From: a bacterium
Lineage (GTDB): Bacteria > Patescibacteriota > Microgenomatia > UBA1406 > GWC2-37-13
Length of the DNA: 32,281 nt
NCBI GenBank assembly: GCA_029573715.1
Contig: JAKQDR010000238.1
Location: forward strand, 1 to 32,281
Direction of reading: 5' to 3'
Part shown: positions 1 through 7,818 of the stretch, one piece after another
How positions within the stretch are numbered: the stretch's first letter is position 1
Layout: every line of letters begins with the position of its first letter
Program-made: the position numbers and the translations under genes
The notes under the pieces: generated by a model
What the model saw: only the letters and a program-made list of their open reading frames with translations
Database searches by the model: none
What the model was told of the DNA's origin: nothing

Positions 1-704
1 CGGGCCATTGTTGCCGAAACGGCCATATCTGAAAGCGTTTCGATAGACTCGTGCGGATGTGATTTGCGATATTCGCGTATCTTATCAAAGATGACAATAG
101 TGTCATGAGTGGAAAAGGTGAGCGTCGTCAGAAGCCCTGTCACAAAAAGCGTGTCAAGCTGTGCACCAAAAAAATGTCCCACAAGCGAATACATTCCAAG
201 CACCACCAACAAATCGTGGAGAAGTGCCACCACCGCAGCAAATGCAAAGCTTGCTCGTTTGAACGCAAAAAAGATGTATCCCAATATAGCCATGATGCCC
301 AACCCCACCGCTATAAGAGTTTTCTGTATTGCCTCCTGCCCAATAACAGGCCCTACCACATTGAGTCGAAGCAAGGAAAGTTGAGCTGAAGTGCGTTTCG
401 CAAGCGCTTCTCGAAATTGTGGTTCCGACTGTTCGTCCATATCACTCACACGAACGACTAAAGAAGTGTCATCGGGGTATTCATGTGATTGATATGTGGC
501 ATTGACGCTTTTGAGTCCCGCTTCAATGTCTTCTTTACTAATGGTATCAACAAACTCTTCACCTATGCCATAGGTAACTTCTGTGCCTCCGGTGAAATCT
601 ATGGAAACACGATACCCCCACCGCACCATCGAATAGATACCGGTGCCAATGACCACCAGCGATATGAGTGCGTAGAGCCAGTTATATTTTGAGAAGCGAA
701 TCAT
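1..704 (-). CDS. secF: Protein translocase subunit SecF (partial, C-terminus off the left edge)
   Basis: SecF is a membrane subunit of the SecDF complex, which uses the proton gradient to help pull secreted proteins out of the SecYEG channel. Reading the minus strand from the ATG at 704 gives about 234 codons with no stop before the window ends. Visible are an N-terminal membrane segment (residues about 8-25), the SecD/F signature IDFTGG (about 35-40), a periplasmic domain, then membrane segments with LLHDLLVVLGMYSLVG and THDTIVIFDKIRE, the conserved intramembrane motifs of SecF. It starts 9 nt after the secD stop, so the two are cotranscribed. I see no Shine-Dalgarno sequence. The missing part is the last membrane helices. 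The identity is secure; the length is unknown. Confidence 0.96.
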   Translation of the reverse strand, partial: MIRFSKYNWLYALISLVVIGTGIYSMVRWGYRVSIDFTGGTEVTYGIGEEFVDTISKEDIEAGLKSVNATYQSHEYPDDTSLVVRVSDMDEQSEPQFREALAKRTSAQLSLLRLNVVGPVIGQEAIQKTLIAVGLGIMAILGYIFFAFKRASFAFAAVVALLHDLLVVLGMYSLVGHFFGAQLDTLFVTGLLTTLTFSTHDTIVIFDKIREYRKSHPHESIETLSDMAVSATMA

Positions 705-713
705 ATGTAAATA

Positions 714-2081
714 CTACGAACGAGTATAAAACACTTTCAACAAGCGGCGCGTGATAAATACTCCGGTGAATAAACTCGTGATAACCCCGATGGCAAGCGT
801 TAATGCAAATCCCTTCACCAAACCAAATTGGGGCAAAAACTCCCAGTTGAGCGGATTAAACAGAATAAATGCGACAATCAATGTTGTGACGTTTGCATCT
901 TTAATGGCATCCATTGCCTTCCCGAAACCAATACGCACTGCCGTCTGGTGCGGTTTACCCAAGCGTAGCTCTTCTTTAATACGTTCAAAGATGAGAATAT
1001 TGCTATCAACTGCCATACCGATAGACAATATAAATCCTGCAATGCCCGGCAACGTGAGCACCACCGGAATTGCCCGAAACAGCCCATGAGTGATGAGCCC
1101 ATACAGCAGGAGCCCCACGCTTGCGATAAGCCCAAGTCTGCCATAGTAGATAATCATAAAGAGAATGACACATACAAGCCCCACCACTCCGGCAAATAGA
1201 CTAAGCGAAACATCACGAGCGCCAAGTGAAGGCCCCACTGTCTCGCTTTGCACTAATTGAATAGGCACAGGAAGAGCTCCCGAGTTGATAGACACCGCCA
1301 AGCTTTTTGCCGATTCAACGGTAAACTGACCCGTGATTATCGCCGTGCCATCGAGAATCTCTGTTTGAACCACCGGCGCAGTGAGCAAGTCAGCATCTAA
1401 AAATATTCCTACGAGTTTGCCCACATTTCGCTTGGTAATATCTGCAAATTTCGAAGCACCCTCATCGTTGAAACTAAGCTGAACGCTGGGCTCGGCATTT
1501 TCAGAGTTAAAGGTGACTTGAGCCTTGCGCACATCTTTGCCGGTGAGCCCCGTGTCTTTCGTCAAACGAAATATGGCAGATTGAGTCGCAATAGAAATGG
1601 GAATGCTTGGATCGAGTTCACCTTCTTCTTTAAACACGAGCTGTGCAGTCTGGCCAATAAGATTGATTGCTTCCTGGTGATCTTTAACACCGGGAAGATC
1701 CACAGAGATACGATACGTCTGACCGGAGCGAAGAACCTGTATGGATGGTTCTGCGACTCCAAACAAATTCACTCTCCGCTCGATGATATTGCGTGTTGAA
1801 CTGATTGCATCTTCAACATCAGATGCATTCAGTTTACTGGTGTCAGCTTCAAACACAAAATGGCTCCCACCCTGCAGATCAAGCCCGAACTTCGTTTCAA
1901 ATTTCTTGGTGAATTGTTGACCGCTTCCATCTTGCCAAGATAAGACAGGACTACCTATTGATGTATCAACTGCAATGTCTCCCAGGGTAAACTGGAGAGG
2001 AATGCGAGATGGAAGATTAATCCATATGAGCCCACCCAAGGCAAGGGCAACCATTACTATTTTTACAATACGAAATATCAT
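714..2081 (-). CDS. secD: Protein translocase subunit SecD
   Basis: SecD pairs with SecF in the proton-driven export accessory complex of the inner membrane. The 455-aa product has an N-terminal membrane anchor (residues 4-22), the signature GLDLQGGSHF (about 66-75), a periplasmic P1-type domain of reduced size, and a C-terminal bundle of membrane helices carrying AVDSNILIFERIKEE (about 357-371). That motif contains the intramembrane Asp thought to take part in proton movement. It is clearly shorter than the E. coli protein (about 615 aa), and most of the loss is in the periplasmic region, as in many Gram-positive and CPR SecDs. It lies between the winged-helix gene (46 nt upstream) and secF (9 nt downstream), in an operon probably driven from the promoter at 3991-4019. 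Confidence 0.97.
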   Translation of the reverse strand: MIFRIVKIVMVALALGGLIWINLPSRIPLQFTLGDIAVDTSIGSPVLSWQDGSGQQFTKKFETKFGLDLQGGSHFVFEADTSKLNASDVEDAISSTRNIIERRVNLFGVAEPSIQVLRSGQTYRISVDLPGVKDHQEAINLIGQTAQLVFKEEGELDPSIPISIATQSAIFRLTKDTGLTGKDVRKAQVTFNSENAEPSVQLSFNDEGASKFADITKRNVGKLVGIFLDADLLTAPVVQTEILDGTAIITGQFTVESAKSLAVSINSGALPVPIQLVQSETVGPSLGARDVSLSLFAGVVGLVCVILFMIIYYGRLGLIASVGLLLYGLITHGLFRAIPVVLTLPGIAGFILSIGMAVDSNILIFERIKEELRLGKPHQTAVRIGFGKAMDAIKDANVTTLIVAFILFNPLNWEFLPQFGLVKGFALTLAIGVITSLFTGVFITRRLLKVFYTRS

Positions 2082-2127
2082 ATGAATATTAATCCAAACT
2101 CATGTACATATTACCTGTGTGCAAGGC

Positions 2128-2703
2128 TTATTTTAGCAAATCCTCTTCTGTGCCCAAAAGCATAACCTTCGGAGTTCGAAGAAACTTCCAAATAAACGGA
2201 TCATTATTGCGCTTGCGATATGCAAGCTCATCTTCGGTCATTACCGTGTAGTTTATTTCACGTCCAAACTCTTGTTCGCAATAGGAAATTACCTGCGCAA
2301 TTTCAGGAAGCACAATGGTCCCCACGCCAAGCAGATATATCTCATCGGCTCTGATATCCAGTTTTCTCGCATATTTAAGCGAAAGCGCCAGCGCCTTAAC
2401 CTTACCGAGTTTTGGGCCTGCCTCTTTCAAAAGAAGCGCGATGCGGGATGTCTTTGCAAACATGCGCAAAAACTCATCAAAGAAAATATAATTTTTGTGA
2501 AGACGAAAAAATATTTTATTGAGGCGGCGCTCACTCTCAAGCACCTTTCCTTTGGTGAGGATATCAAGCTCTCGCTTGACTGCGTTCACTTCTTCTCCGG
2601 TACGCCGGACAATATCACGCAAATAATAGGTGTCAGACGGGCTCTGAAAGAAAAGTTGCAAAATGGCCCGCCTCGTTTTGGATGTGATGATCGTTTTTAA
2701 CAT
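2128..2703 (-). CDS. Winged-helix transcriptional regulator with a nucleotidyltransferase-like C-terminus
   Basis: The 191-aa product begins MLKTIITSKTRRAIL. Residues about 5-75 look like an ArsR/MarR-type winged helix: helices, a recognition helix around DTYYLRDIVRRTGEEVNAVKR, then a wing containing ERRLNKIFFRLH. The C-terminal half (about 105-190), with YLLGVGTI, REINYTVMTEDELAYR and DPFIWKFLRTPKVMLLG, resembles the nucleotidyltransferase-like domain fused to such regulators in archaea and CPR bacteria. The usual Gly-Ser catalytic signature is not visible, so that domain is probably inactive or a sensor. A TTG six bases upstream (2709) is a possible alternative start, but ATG at 2703 fits the family better. 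It sits 25 nt after the DUF3048 gene and 46 nt before secD, so it is likely cotranscribed. Its target is unknown; autoregulation of this operon is a guess. Confidence 0.72.
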   Translation of the reverse strand: MLKTIITSKTRRAILQLFFQSPSDTYYLRDIVRRTGEEVNAVKRELDILTKGKVLESERRLNKIFFRLHKNYIFFDEFLRMFAKTSRIALLLKEAGPKLGKVKALALSLKYARKLDIRADEIYLLGVGTIVLPEIAQVISYCEQEFGREINYTVMTEDELAYRKRNNDPFIWKFLRTPKVMLLGTEEDLLK

Positions 2704-2728
2704 GCTCAAAAAGACTTAAGTGACACAC

Positions 2729-3979
2729 TTATTCCGGGGTAACATCATCTGCGGTATCCTCGTCAGTTGTTTGTGTTTTCTTCGGGGTGGCTTGCGCCTC
2801 TTTCCCATATTGCACTCCATTGCCAAGTGGGAGCATACTTATCCATACCGTTCCCCCCACCATCGAGATCTCGTTTCCATTTTCATCAAGAAAAAGCATT
2901 TTGCTGTCCAACGTTTCTTTAGACCAGGTGCCGGTAATGACATTGCCATTTTGGAATGCATACATGGGCCCTGTACCAGTCAATCTATACACAATGTGGC
3001 CACCCGGATAATCGTCATTTGCCGGGCTCTCTACCGCTTCAATCACGATGACATTTTTAGCGATGAGTTGTGCATCAGTATTAAAATCAGTATGGGGCTT
3101 ACCTCCATTAAACCGTTTGTACGTGTTGGTGGATGCATCATATTCCCAACGTACTCCGTATTGAGAAACATTGGTATCATAAAAACTATAGACAATGGGA
3201 GTCTCTTTGCCGCGCTTTGCCTGCGGTGCATCATCTGCAAATGTCCATGGTGTCCAATCTTCATCCCACGACACCCCTTCTTCATCAACATTCGTTAGTT
3301 CGCGATTTTTTGCCGCATACTCCCAGAGTTTCGCAGTGCTCGTATACATGGTGTGTTCTGTAGCAACTCCCGGCAATCTGTCATAATCACGATAAAAGAA
3401 GGGGTACGGTATGGAAAATTGATTTAAGTCATTGTAGAAATTCCACCCAATCTTACGAACGAGTCCCAACGCATCGGCGGGAGCACCGTTTGCACACCCG
3501 CTTCCGGTAGTGACATCACAGTTTGCACCACCAACATGCGCGTACAGTGGGTAGTTGCCCCATTCGCGCAGAAGATTTATGAAGTGCACCCGTGCAGATC
3601 GAACCGGCCCCACCACTTTTGCATCTTGGCAATAAAAAATGCTCAGGGTGCGGGTTACCCCACCTTCAGACACCGCCTCATACACCACATCAGCGCTTGA
3701 AATGCCCGATTGCGGCCGTGATTCTTGATGATTTTCAATAACCACTGCCAGAGGTCTGCGTGTCTCCCACAGTTGTCGTGCTGTCTCGCCGTACATGGCT
3801 CCATTTATTGGACACTGCTCAGTCAGAGGCTCTGAAGGCACCGTTGGTTGCACAACATCTTGCGCTTGATCCATACGAGAATTTCCCGTTGATGCGAGAG
3901 TTGTCGTACCAAGATATGCGGCGAGTGCGGCAACAAAATACACAATAACTGAGGTTATGATGAGCTTTTTTTGGTTCAT
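2729..3979 (-). CDS. DUF3048 domain-containing extracytoplasmic protein (YerB-like)
   Basis: The 416-aa product starts MNQKKLIITSVIVYFVAALA, a short basic end followed by one membrane segment. It is therefore an anchored or secreted protein without a clear lipobox. The DUF3048 signature is strong: RPLAVVIENHQESRPQSGIS, then ADVVYEAVSEGGVTR, and VVGPVRSARVHFINLLREWG in the first half. The second half has the usual GGxPHTDFN-like region (NGGKPHTDFN) and a final beta-rich part ending in TVWISMLPLG. Bacillus YerB belongs to this family; its biochemical role is not established and a cell-wall-related function is only suspected. The longer frame from 4012 would put residues inside the promoter, so the start at 3979 is chosen. 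It is first in the operon with the regulator and secDF. Confidence 0.85.
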   Translation of the reverse strand: MNQKKLIITSVIVYFVAALAAYLGTTTLASTGNSRMDQAQDVVQPTVPSEPLTEQCPINGAMYGETARQLWETRRPLAVVIENHQESRPQSGISSADVVYEAVSEGGVTRTLSIFYCQDAKVVGPVRSARVHFINLLREWGNYPLYAHVGGANCDVTTGSGCANGAPADALGLVRKIGWNFYNDLNQFSIPYPFFYRDYDRLPGVATEHTMYTSTAKLWEYAAKNRELTNVDEEGVSWDEDWTPWTFADDAPQAKRGKETPIVYSFYDTNVSQYGVRWEYDASTNTYKRFNGGKPHTDFNTDAQLIAKNVIVIEAVESPANDDYPGGHIVYRLTGTGPMYAFQNGNVITGTWSKETLDSKMLFLDENGNEISMVGGTVWISMLPLGNGVQYGKEAQATPKKTQTTDEDTADDVTPE

Positions 3980-3990
3980 ATAGTTTGCGC

Positions 3991-4019
3991 ATTCTAACGC
4001 GTTCCGAAACATACGTCAA
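3991..4019 (-). promoter_or_regulatory. Promoter of the DUF3048-regulator-secDF operon
   Basis: On the minus strand a -35 TTGACG (4019-4014) and a -10 TAGAAT (3996-3991) are separated by exactly 17 nt. The expected transcription start is near 3984, about five bases before the ATG at 3979, so the message would have almost no leader. It is back to back with the plus-strand promoter at 4058-4085. Confidence 0.75.
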
Positions 4020-4057
4020 GAGCGAAGGAAATTTCTCCATTCAGATGCCACATTTTG

Positions 4058-4085
4058 TTGATATCGTGTCAAAACTTGATACACT
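4058..4085 (+). promoter_or_regulatory. Promoter of the small membrane protein gene
   Basis: TTGATA (4058-4063) and TACACT (4080-4085) are 16 nt apart and lie nine bases before the ATG at 4095. The predicted leader is only a few bases long. Confidence 0.6.
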
Positions 4086-4094
4086 ACAAATGGT

Positions 4095-4355
4095 ATGACC
4101 AAAAAAACAAAAGCCCAAAAAATCGCCGCGTCACTTCGTATGAAACACCACGGAGTATTATCACCGCAGCCACAAAGCGTCTCAAACCAAAGCGAGACAG
4201 AAATGCAAACGGTTGCTTCACCTGCAAGTTCACGTCGTAATCATGAAGTTGGAGTATATGAACCCAAAGATCTCTATAAAACATTTAACACCACTCTACT
4301 CATCCTTGCGCTCATCACGCTCATATACACGCTTCAATACAAAGGATACTTCTGA
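4095..4355 (+). CDS. Small single-pass membrane protein, unknown function
   Basis: I do not recognise this 86-aa protein. The N-terminal 50 residues are basic and polar (MTKKTKAQKIAASLRMKHHG, then a Ser/Gln-rich stretch) and probably disordered. The C-terminus holds one clear membrane segment (about 65-82: FNTTLLILALITLIYTL) and ends a few residues later with QYKGYF. The charge distribution predicts a cytoplasmic N-terminal tail and a tail-anchored topology. A promoter with good spacing just upstream supports it as a real gene. The next gene starts 47 nt downstream and has its own -10 box, so they may be separate units. Confidence 0.65.
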   Translation: MTKKTKAQKIAASLRMKHHGVLSPQPQSVSNQSETEMQTVASPASSRRNHEVGVYEPKDLYKTFNTTLLILALITLIYTLQYKGYF

Positions 4356-4388
4356 TTCGATTTTGATGAGTACGCAGGAGAAGACTGT

Positions 4389-4394
4389 TATAAT
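4389..4394 (+). promoter_or_regulatory. -10 box of the cytidylyltransferase-like gene
   Basis: A perfect TATAAT sits eight bases before the ATG at 4403, which would give a near-leaderless message. No good -35 is present at 16-18 nt; TTGATG at 4363-4368 is 20 nt away. Confidence 0.55.
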
Positions 4395-4402
4395 GCACAC
4401 AC

Positions 4403-4894
4403 ATGAAACATGCGCGCATCATTTCGGGAAACGATGTGCTCAATGGCAGCACTCATCGCCCATTTGGATCGGGATCGGTCGTATTAGCAGGGGGTTGTTT
4501 TGATGTTGTGCATTATGGCCACATTCATTATTTAAAAGAAGCGAAAGCCTCCGGCGACATATTGGTCGTCGCTCTTGAAAACGATGAATTTATCAAGAAG
4601 CGTAAAAAGCGCGCGCCATTTCACACACAGATGCAACGAGCGCAGATACTTTCGGAGCTTCGCTGTGTTGATGTGGTGATACTGCTTCCTACCATGCATA
4701 CCGACAAAGATTACGAACAATTAGTTATGAAAATCAAACCCCATGTCATCGCCATCACCAAAGGAGATACGCATGCAACAAATAAAAATGACTATGCAAA
4801 GCGTGTGGGGGGCACCTGTATTGTCGTTAATGACATCGTTGAAGGATTATCAAGTTCCACAATAACTACCTATGGTCGTATCGTGCACGATTGA
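4403..4894 (+). CDS. Cytidylyltransferase-like nucleotidyltransferase (RfaE2/TagD type)
   Basis: The 163-aa product is a single nucleotidyltransferase domain of the HxGH superfamily. The nucleotide-binding motif is AGGCFDVVHYGHIHYL, with HYGH at residues 37-40. The C-terminal signature LSSSTITTYG (about 149-158) matches the usual ISST(K/R)I position. Relatives transfer a nucleotide to phosphorylated sugars or alditols (RfaE2/HldE C-terminal domain, TagD) or make FAD or CDP-glycerol. The substrate cannot be read from this sequence. Residues 1-24 form an extra N-terminal extension. The next gene overlaps its end by 23 nt, which suggests translational coupling. Because a DUF4012 envelope gene follows, a role in making an activated precursor for a surface polymer is a reasonable but unproven inference. 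Confidence 0.8.
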   Translation: MKHARIISGNDVLNGSTHRPFGSGSVVLAGGCFDVVHYGHIHYLKEAKASGDILVVALENDEFIKKRKKRAPFHTQMQRAQILSELRCVDVVILLPTMHTDKDYEQLVMKIKPHVIAITKGDTHATNKNDYAKRVGGTCIVVNDIVEGLSSSTITTYGRIVHD

Positions 4895-5420
4895 CATTCC
4901 CCAAGAAACAAAACTTCTTATCGAGCATGAAACCTCGTCTTTGTTTGAATTGCATCCGGAATACGTGTGGCTTGAACCCAATCACTATTGCATTCCACTC
5001 TACACATGGCAAGATGTGTCCGTCGATTTGATAGAAAAATTGCAACAAAAAATTACTGATGTTCTGTTTGAACAATCTGCATTCACGCTTTACGGATTGC
5101 AATATAAGGTTAAAATCAGTGATCACATCGATATTGTGCTTGAATTTCAAGCAGATCGTCACTACCGCACACTAGCACAAGCAATAAGCGAGTTCTTTGG
5201 CGAACAAAAAACCTCAAACGCCCCTCCGATGCTTCTGCTTGCACGATATAAAGTGCCATCAAAGCAACAATATACCCATTTGAAAAATAAACTCTCAAAG
5301 CTCGTCACGAACACCGAGATTGCAGTGCACCATGTGTCGCTTCAAAAGGTCACCGATTTTGGGCATGGGGTTAAAACATATGAGCATGTAGGGAGCGTTT
5401 CACTTCACCACACCCCCTAA
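4872..5420 (+). CDS. Degenerate 2H (LigT/2'-5' RNA ligase-like) protein
   Basis: The 182-aa protein shows the two-repeat layout of the 2H phosphoesterase family, which includes LigT, cyclic phosphodiesterases and YjcG-like proteins. The first half has NHYCIPLYTW (residues about 37-46) where active members have a His-x-Thr/Ser motif. The second half has PMLLLARYKVP where the second His-x-Thr motif and its following strand should be. The first motif keeps His38 but has Cys in place of Thr/Ser; the second has lost both residues. It is therefore probably not an active phosphoesterase, and it may bind RNA or a cyclic nucleotide. The family assignment rests on pattern recognition only. The gene overlaps the preceding one by 23 nt. 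Confidence 0.5.
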   Translation: MVVSCTIDIPQETKLLIEHETSSLFELHPEYVWLEPNHYCIPLYTWQDVSVDLIEKLQQKITDVLFEQSAFTLYGLQYKVKISDHIDIVLEFQADRHYRTLAQAISEFFGEQKTSNAPPMLLLARYKVPSKQQYTHLKNKLSKLVTNTEIAVHHVSLQKVTDFGHGVKTYEHVGSVSLHHTP

Positions 5421-5436
5421 CAAGTTGTGCACGGGG

Positions 5437-5442
5437 TATACT
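5437..5442 (+). promoter_or_regulatory. Possible -10 box for the DUF4012 gene
   Basis: TATACT at 5437-5442 predicts a transcript start near 5449, with a leader of about 35 nt to the ATG at 5484. No convincing -35 is visible. It lies downstream of the GTG at 5427, which argues against that longer start. Confidence 0.35.
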
Positions 5443-5483
5443 GTCTTGATTTTCAAAGCGCCTCCGTTCACAATATACCCATC

Positions 5484-7808
5484 ATGTCACTCTCTGAAGA
5501 AATCATAGTAGATACATCACGCACCCTCATCATTAGCGACCCCGGAAACCCCCTCGCTCATGCGGTGACGCAATATCACGCCCATCAGGGAGCGCAAGTT
5601 GTAAGCGCAACCCACATCCCCCCGCGCGTTGGCAACCACATACATCGGTGTTATTGCTTTACCAATATCAAGTTTCTGGCAGAAGATGCCGCTTCACTCG
5701 CTCAAGTGCCCGAAGTAATCCTTATCGCCAGTATCGATAGAGCACTGCGAAAAAAAGATATAGCCACTATCGAGCTTATTACCAAACACTCACCCCACAT
5801 TAAAATCGCACTTATTCCAAAGGGTGAATATCATTTACCGCTTATTGTCGAACGACTTATGCACTTTTCATTCGATCAAAATCTCCACTATGCAGTTTTG
5901 GCAAGCACGCCCATAGAGTCTCTACATACATCAAACCGCAATGCGAATCACAAACCCAAAACTCAACCAAAAGTAAGAAGCTTCAAGGACTGGTACATAA
6001 GCTTAGTCAGCAAGCCCATGCGCACGATCGCCGCTTTACTGCTTATGGTGATTATTGCACATGCAGCATTTATCGCACCGCTTGCATTCTCCGGTGCAAC
6101 CATTTTTCTTCAGGCAACCAAACAGGTTCAAGCGATGCATTCTCCCACCAAAGACCCATTTGCATATGCGCGCATAAGTCTAGAGGTCGCAAAACGCGCA
6201 TATCAACCCGTTCGCAAAGGATGGTTATTTCTCGGATTAGCACCCTATCCCGAAGGATTGATGGAAGTATTTGGAAGCATATTCCGCCTCTATGACAGCT
6301 CACAAGCGGTTCAAAACGACACGAGCATCATGCTTGCAAAAATGCTTGATTCACAAACTATTGCGCAAGATCAAATCTTGGAAAAACGCATCGCGCTGGA
6401 GCGCAGTTTCCGTTCGATGCAAACAGACATTCGCATTATTCTGTCCAAAACTCCAAAAATCGCTCTCTCGCTATATGGCGCCGACCAAACGCTCACGCGC
6501 TTGGATGAGTACCTCGGATACGCATTGCAGGGCCTGTCGTCTTTTGACACGCTTTTTGCAAAAGATGATGAAAAACTCTACGCCTTATTTTTCGCCAATG
6601 ATAGAGAGCTGCGCCCCGGTGGTGGGTTTATTGGTTCTTTTGCGCTTATTCGCATACGTAATTTACAAGTGCAAGAATGGAAAACATACGATGTATACGA
6701 TGCAGACGGTCAACTGAAAGCGCGCGTTGCACCACCCAAAGCCATCAGTGAACATCTTAAGCAACCGTTTTTCTTTTTGCGCGATAGCGCGTTTTCACCC
6801 GATCATCCCAGCAACATGCTTCTGGCGGAAGACTTTTTACAAAAAGAATTAGGCATTGCGGGGATTGACGGTGCGGCGCTTATTACATTTGCAAGCATTG
6901 AAGCTCTCATTAGAGATATTGGACCCATATACATTTCCGAATTTCAAGACACCATTGGGTTTGAAACGGCATACATCAAAACACAACTCTACGCAGAACA
7001 AGATTCGTTCGCAGGAAGCATTCAAAAGAAAGATTTTATCCAAGCACTTGCATCGGAATTGTTTATCAAGATAAGCGAACCAAAAACCGCCCTTCGTGCG
7101 CTTGAATCGATACGTGAAAGTCTTGATTCGAAAAACATCGCACTTTACGTGCGAGATACACCCGTACAAGAGCTTTTCGACACCCTCTATTGGTCGGGAC
7201 GACAATTGCCCCCCGGATGTGTCACGCAAAATGTTCCCCGCACTACTGTCTGTGTGCCTTTGTATGTGTTTCCTGTTGAGGCAAATCTGGGTGTCAATAA
7301 AGCAAATTCATTTGTTTCTCGTAAATATGCGTACACTATACGAGTCTCGACAGATGGCACGGTGACATCCGAATTAGTGACCACCTTTCATAATATGAGC
7401 TATCCGGATACGTACCCGGGTGGTCCATACAAAAATTATTACCAACTCTACCTTCCGCCCGACAGCGCAATTCAATCGATGGCTATTGATGATATTATTC
7501 CCACAAGCCCCGACGTTGAGAAAGATAAATACACGCGTATCGGGCTTTGGTTTGAAATCCCAGAGCAATCGCGACGCAAAGTAACCGTCGCCTATCGAAG
7601 TGCTCAAAAACTCACACCTGGCGATAGTCAGATTCAGCTCATATTCCAAAAACAAATGGGTGTGCCCTCAAGTAAGCTCACTGTCAAACTCGATATTCCC
7701 GAAACATTTCATGTGCGGGAAACGAATTTTTCCCCCCTTGCTGAAGAGGGGGTGGTTGAGTATAATTCCACGATTGACTCAGACAAACTGTATTACATTC
7801 ATTTCTAA
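5484..7808 (+). CDS. DUF4012 domain-containing membrane-anchored protein
   Basis: This is the largest gene here (774 aa from the ATG at 5484). The N-terminal 150 residues look like a Rossmann-type alpha/beta domain (TLIISDPGNPLAHAVTQYHA, then alternating strands and helices). A membrane segment follows at about 179-203 (MRTIAALLLMVIIAHAAFIA). The outer part contains the DUF4012 core, with KLYALFFANDRELRPGGGFIG (about residue 366 on), an RDSAFSPDHP segment, and a C-terminal beta-rich region with NYYQLYLPP and YRSAQKL. DUF4012 proteins are frequent in CPR and Actinobacteria and are found near polysaccharide and surface-polymer genes, but their activity is unknown. Topology should be cytoplasmic Rossmann domain, one helix, then a large external domain. 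A longer GTG start at 5427 was rejected. Confidence 0.82.
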   Translation: MSLSEEIIVDTSRTLIISDPGNPLAHAVTQYHAHQGAQVVSATHIPPRVGNHIHRCYCFTNIKFLAEDAASLAQVPEVILIASIDRALRKKDIATIELITKHSPHIKIALIPKGEYHLPLIVERLMHFSFDQNLHYAVLASTPIESLHTSNRNANHKPKTQPKVRSFKDWYISLVSKPMRTIAALLLMVIIAHAAFIAPLAFSGATIFLQATKQVQAMHSPTKDPFAYARISLEVAKRAYQPVRKGWLFLGLAPYPEGLMEVFGSIFRLYDSSQAVQNDTSIMLAKMLDSQTIAQDQILEKRIALERSFRSMQTDIRIILSKTPKIALSLYGADQTLTRLDEYLGYALQGLSSFDTLFAKDDEKLYALFFANDRELRPGGGFIGSFALIRIRNLQVQEWKTYDVYDADGQLKARVAPPKAISEHLKQPFFFLRDSAFSPDHPSNMLLAEDFLQKELGIAGIDGAALITFASIEALIRDIGPIYISEFQDTIGFETAYIKTQLYAEQDSFAGSIQKKDFIQALASELFIKISEPKTALRALESIRESLDSKNIALYVRDTPVQELFDTLYWSGRQLPPGCVTQNVPRTTVCVPLYVFPVEANLGVNKANSFVSRKYAYTIRVSTDGTVTSELVTTFHNMSYPDTYPGGPYKNYYQLYLPPDSAIQSMAIDDIIPTSPDVEKDKYTRIGLWFEIPEQSRRKVTVAYRSAQKLTPGDSQIQLIFQKQMGVPSSKLTVKLDIPETFHVRETNFSPLAEEGVVEYNSTIDSDKLYYIHF

Positions 7809-7818
7809 CTATCTATTC

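Noticed and set aside
2272-3298. Open frames on the plus strand opposite the regulator and DUF3048 genes
   Set aside because: The minus-strand products have recognisable domains across the same region.
5427-5483. Longer GTG start of the DUF4012 gene
   Set aside because: It lies upstream of the only -10 box and adds 19 residues of no recognisable character; the ATG at 5484 is more plausible.
7600-7818. Upstream extension of the L25 frame
   Set aside because: It overlaps the DUF4012 C-terminus in another frame and is unrelated to L25; the family N-terminus begins at 7819.
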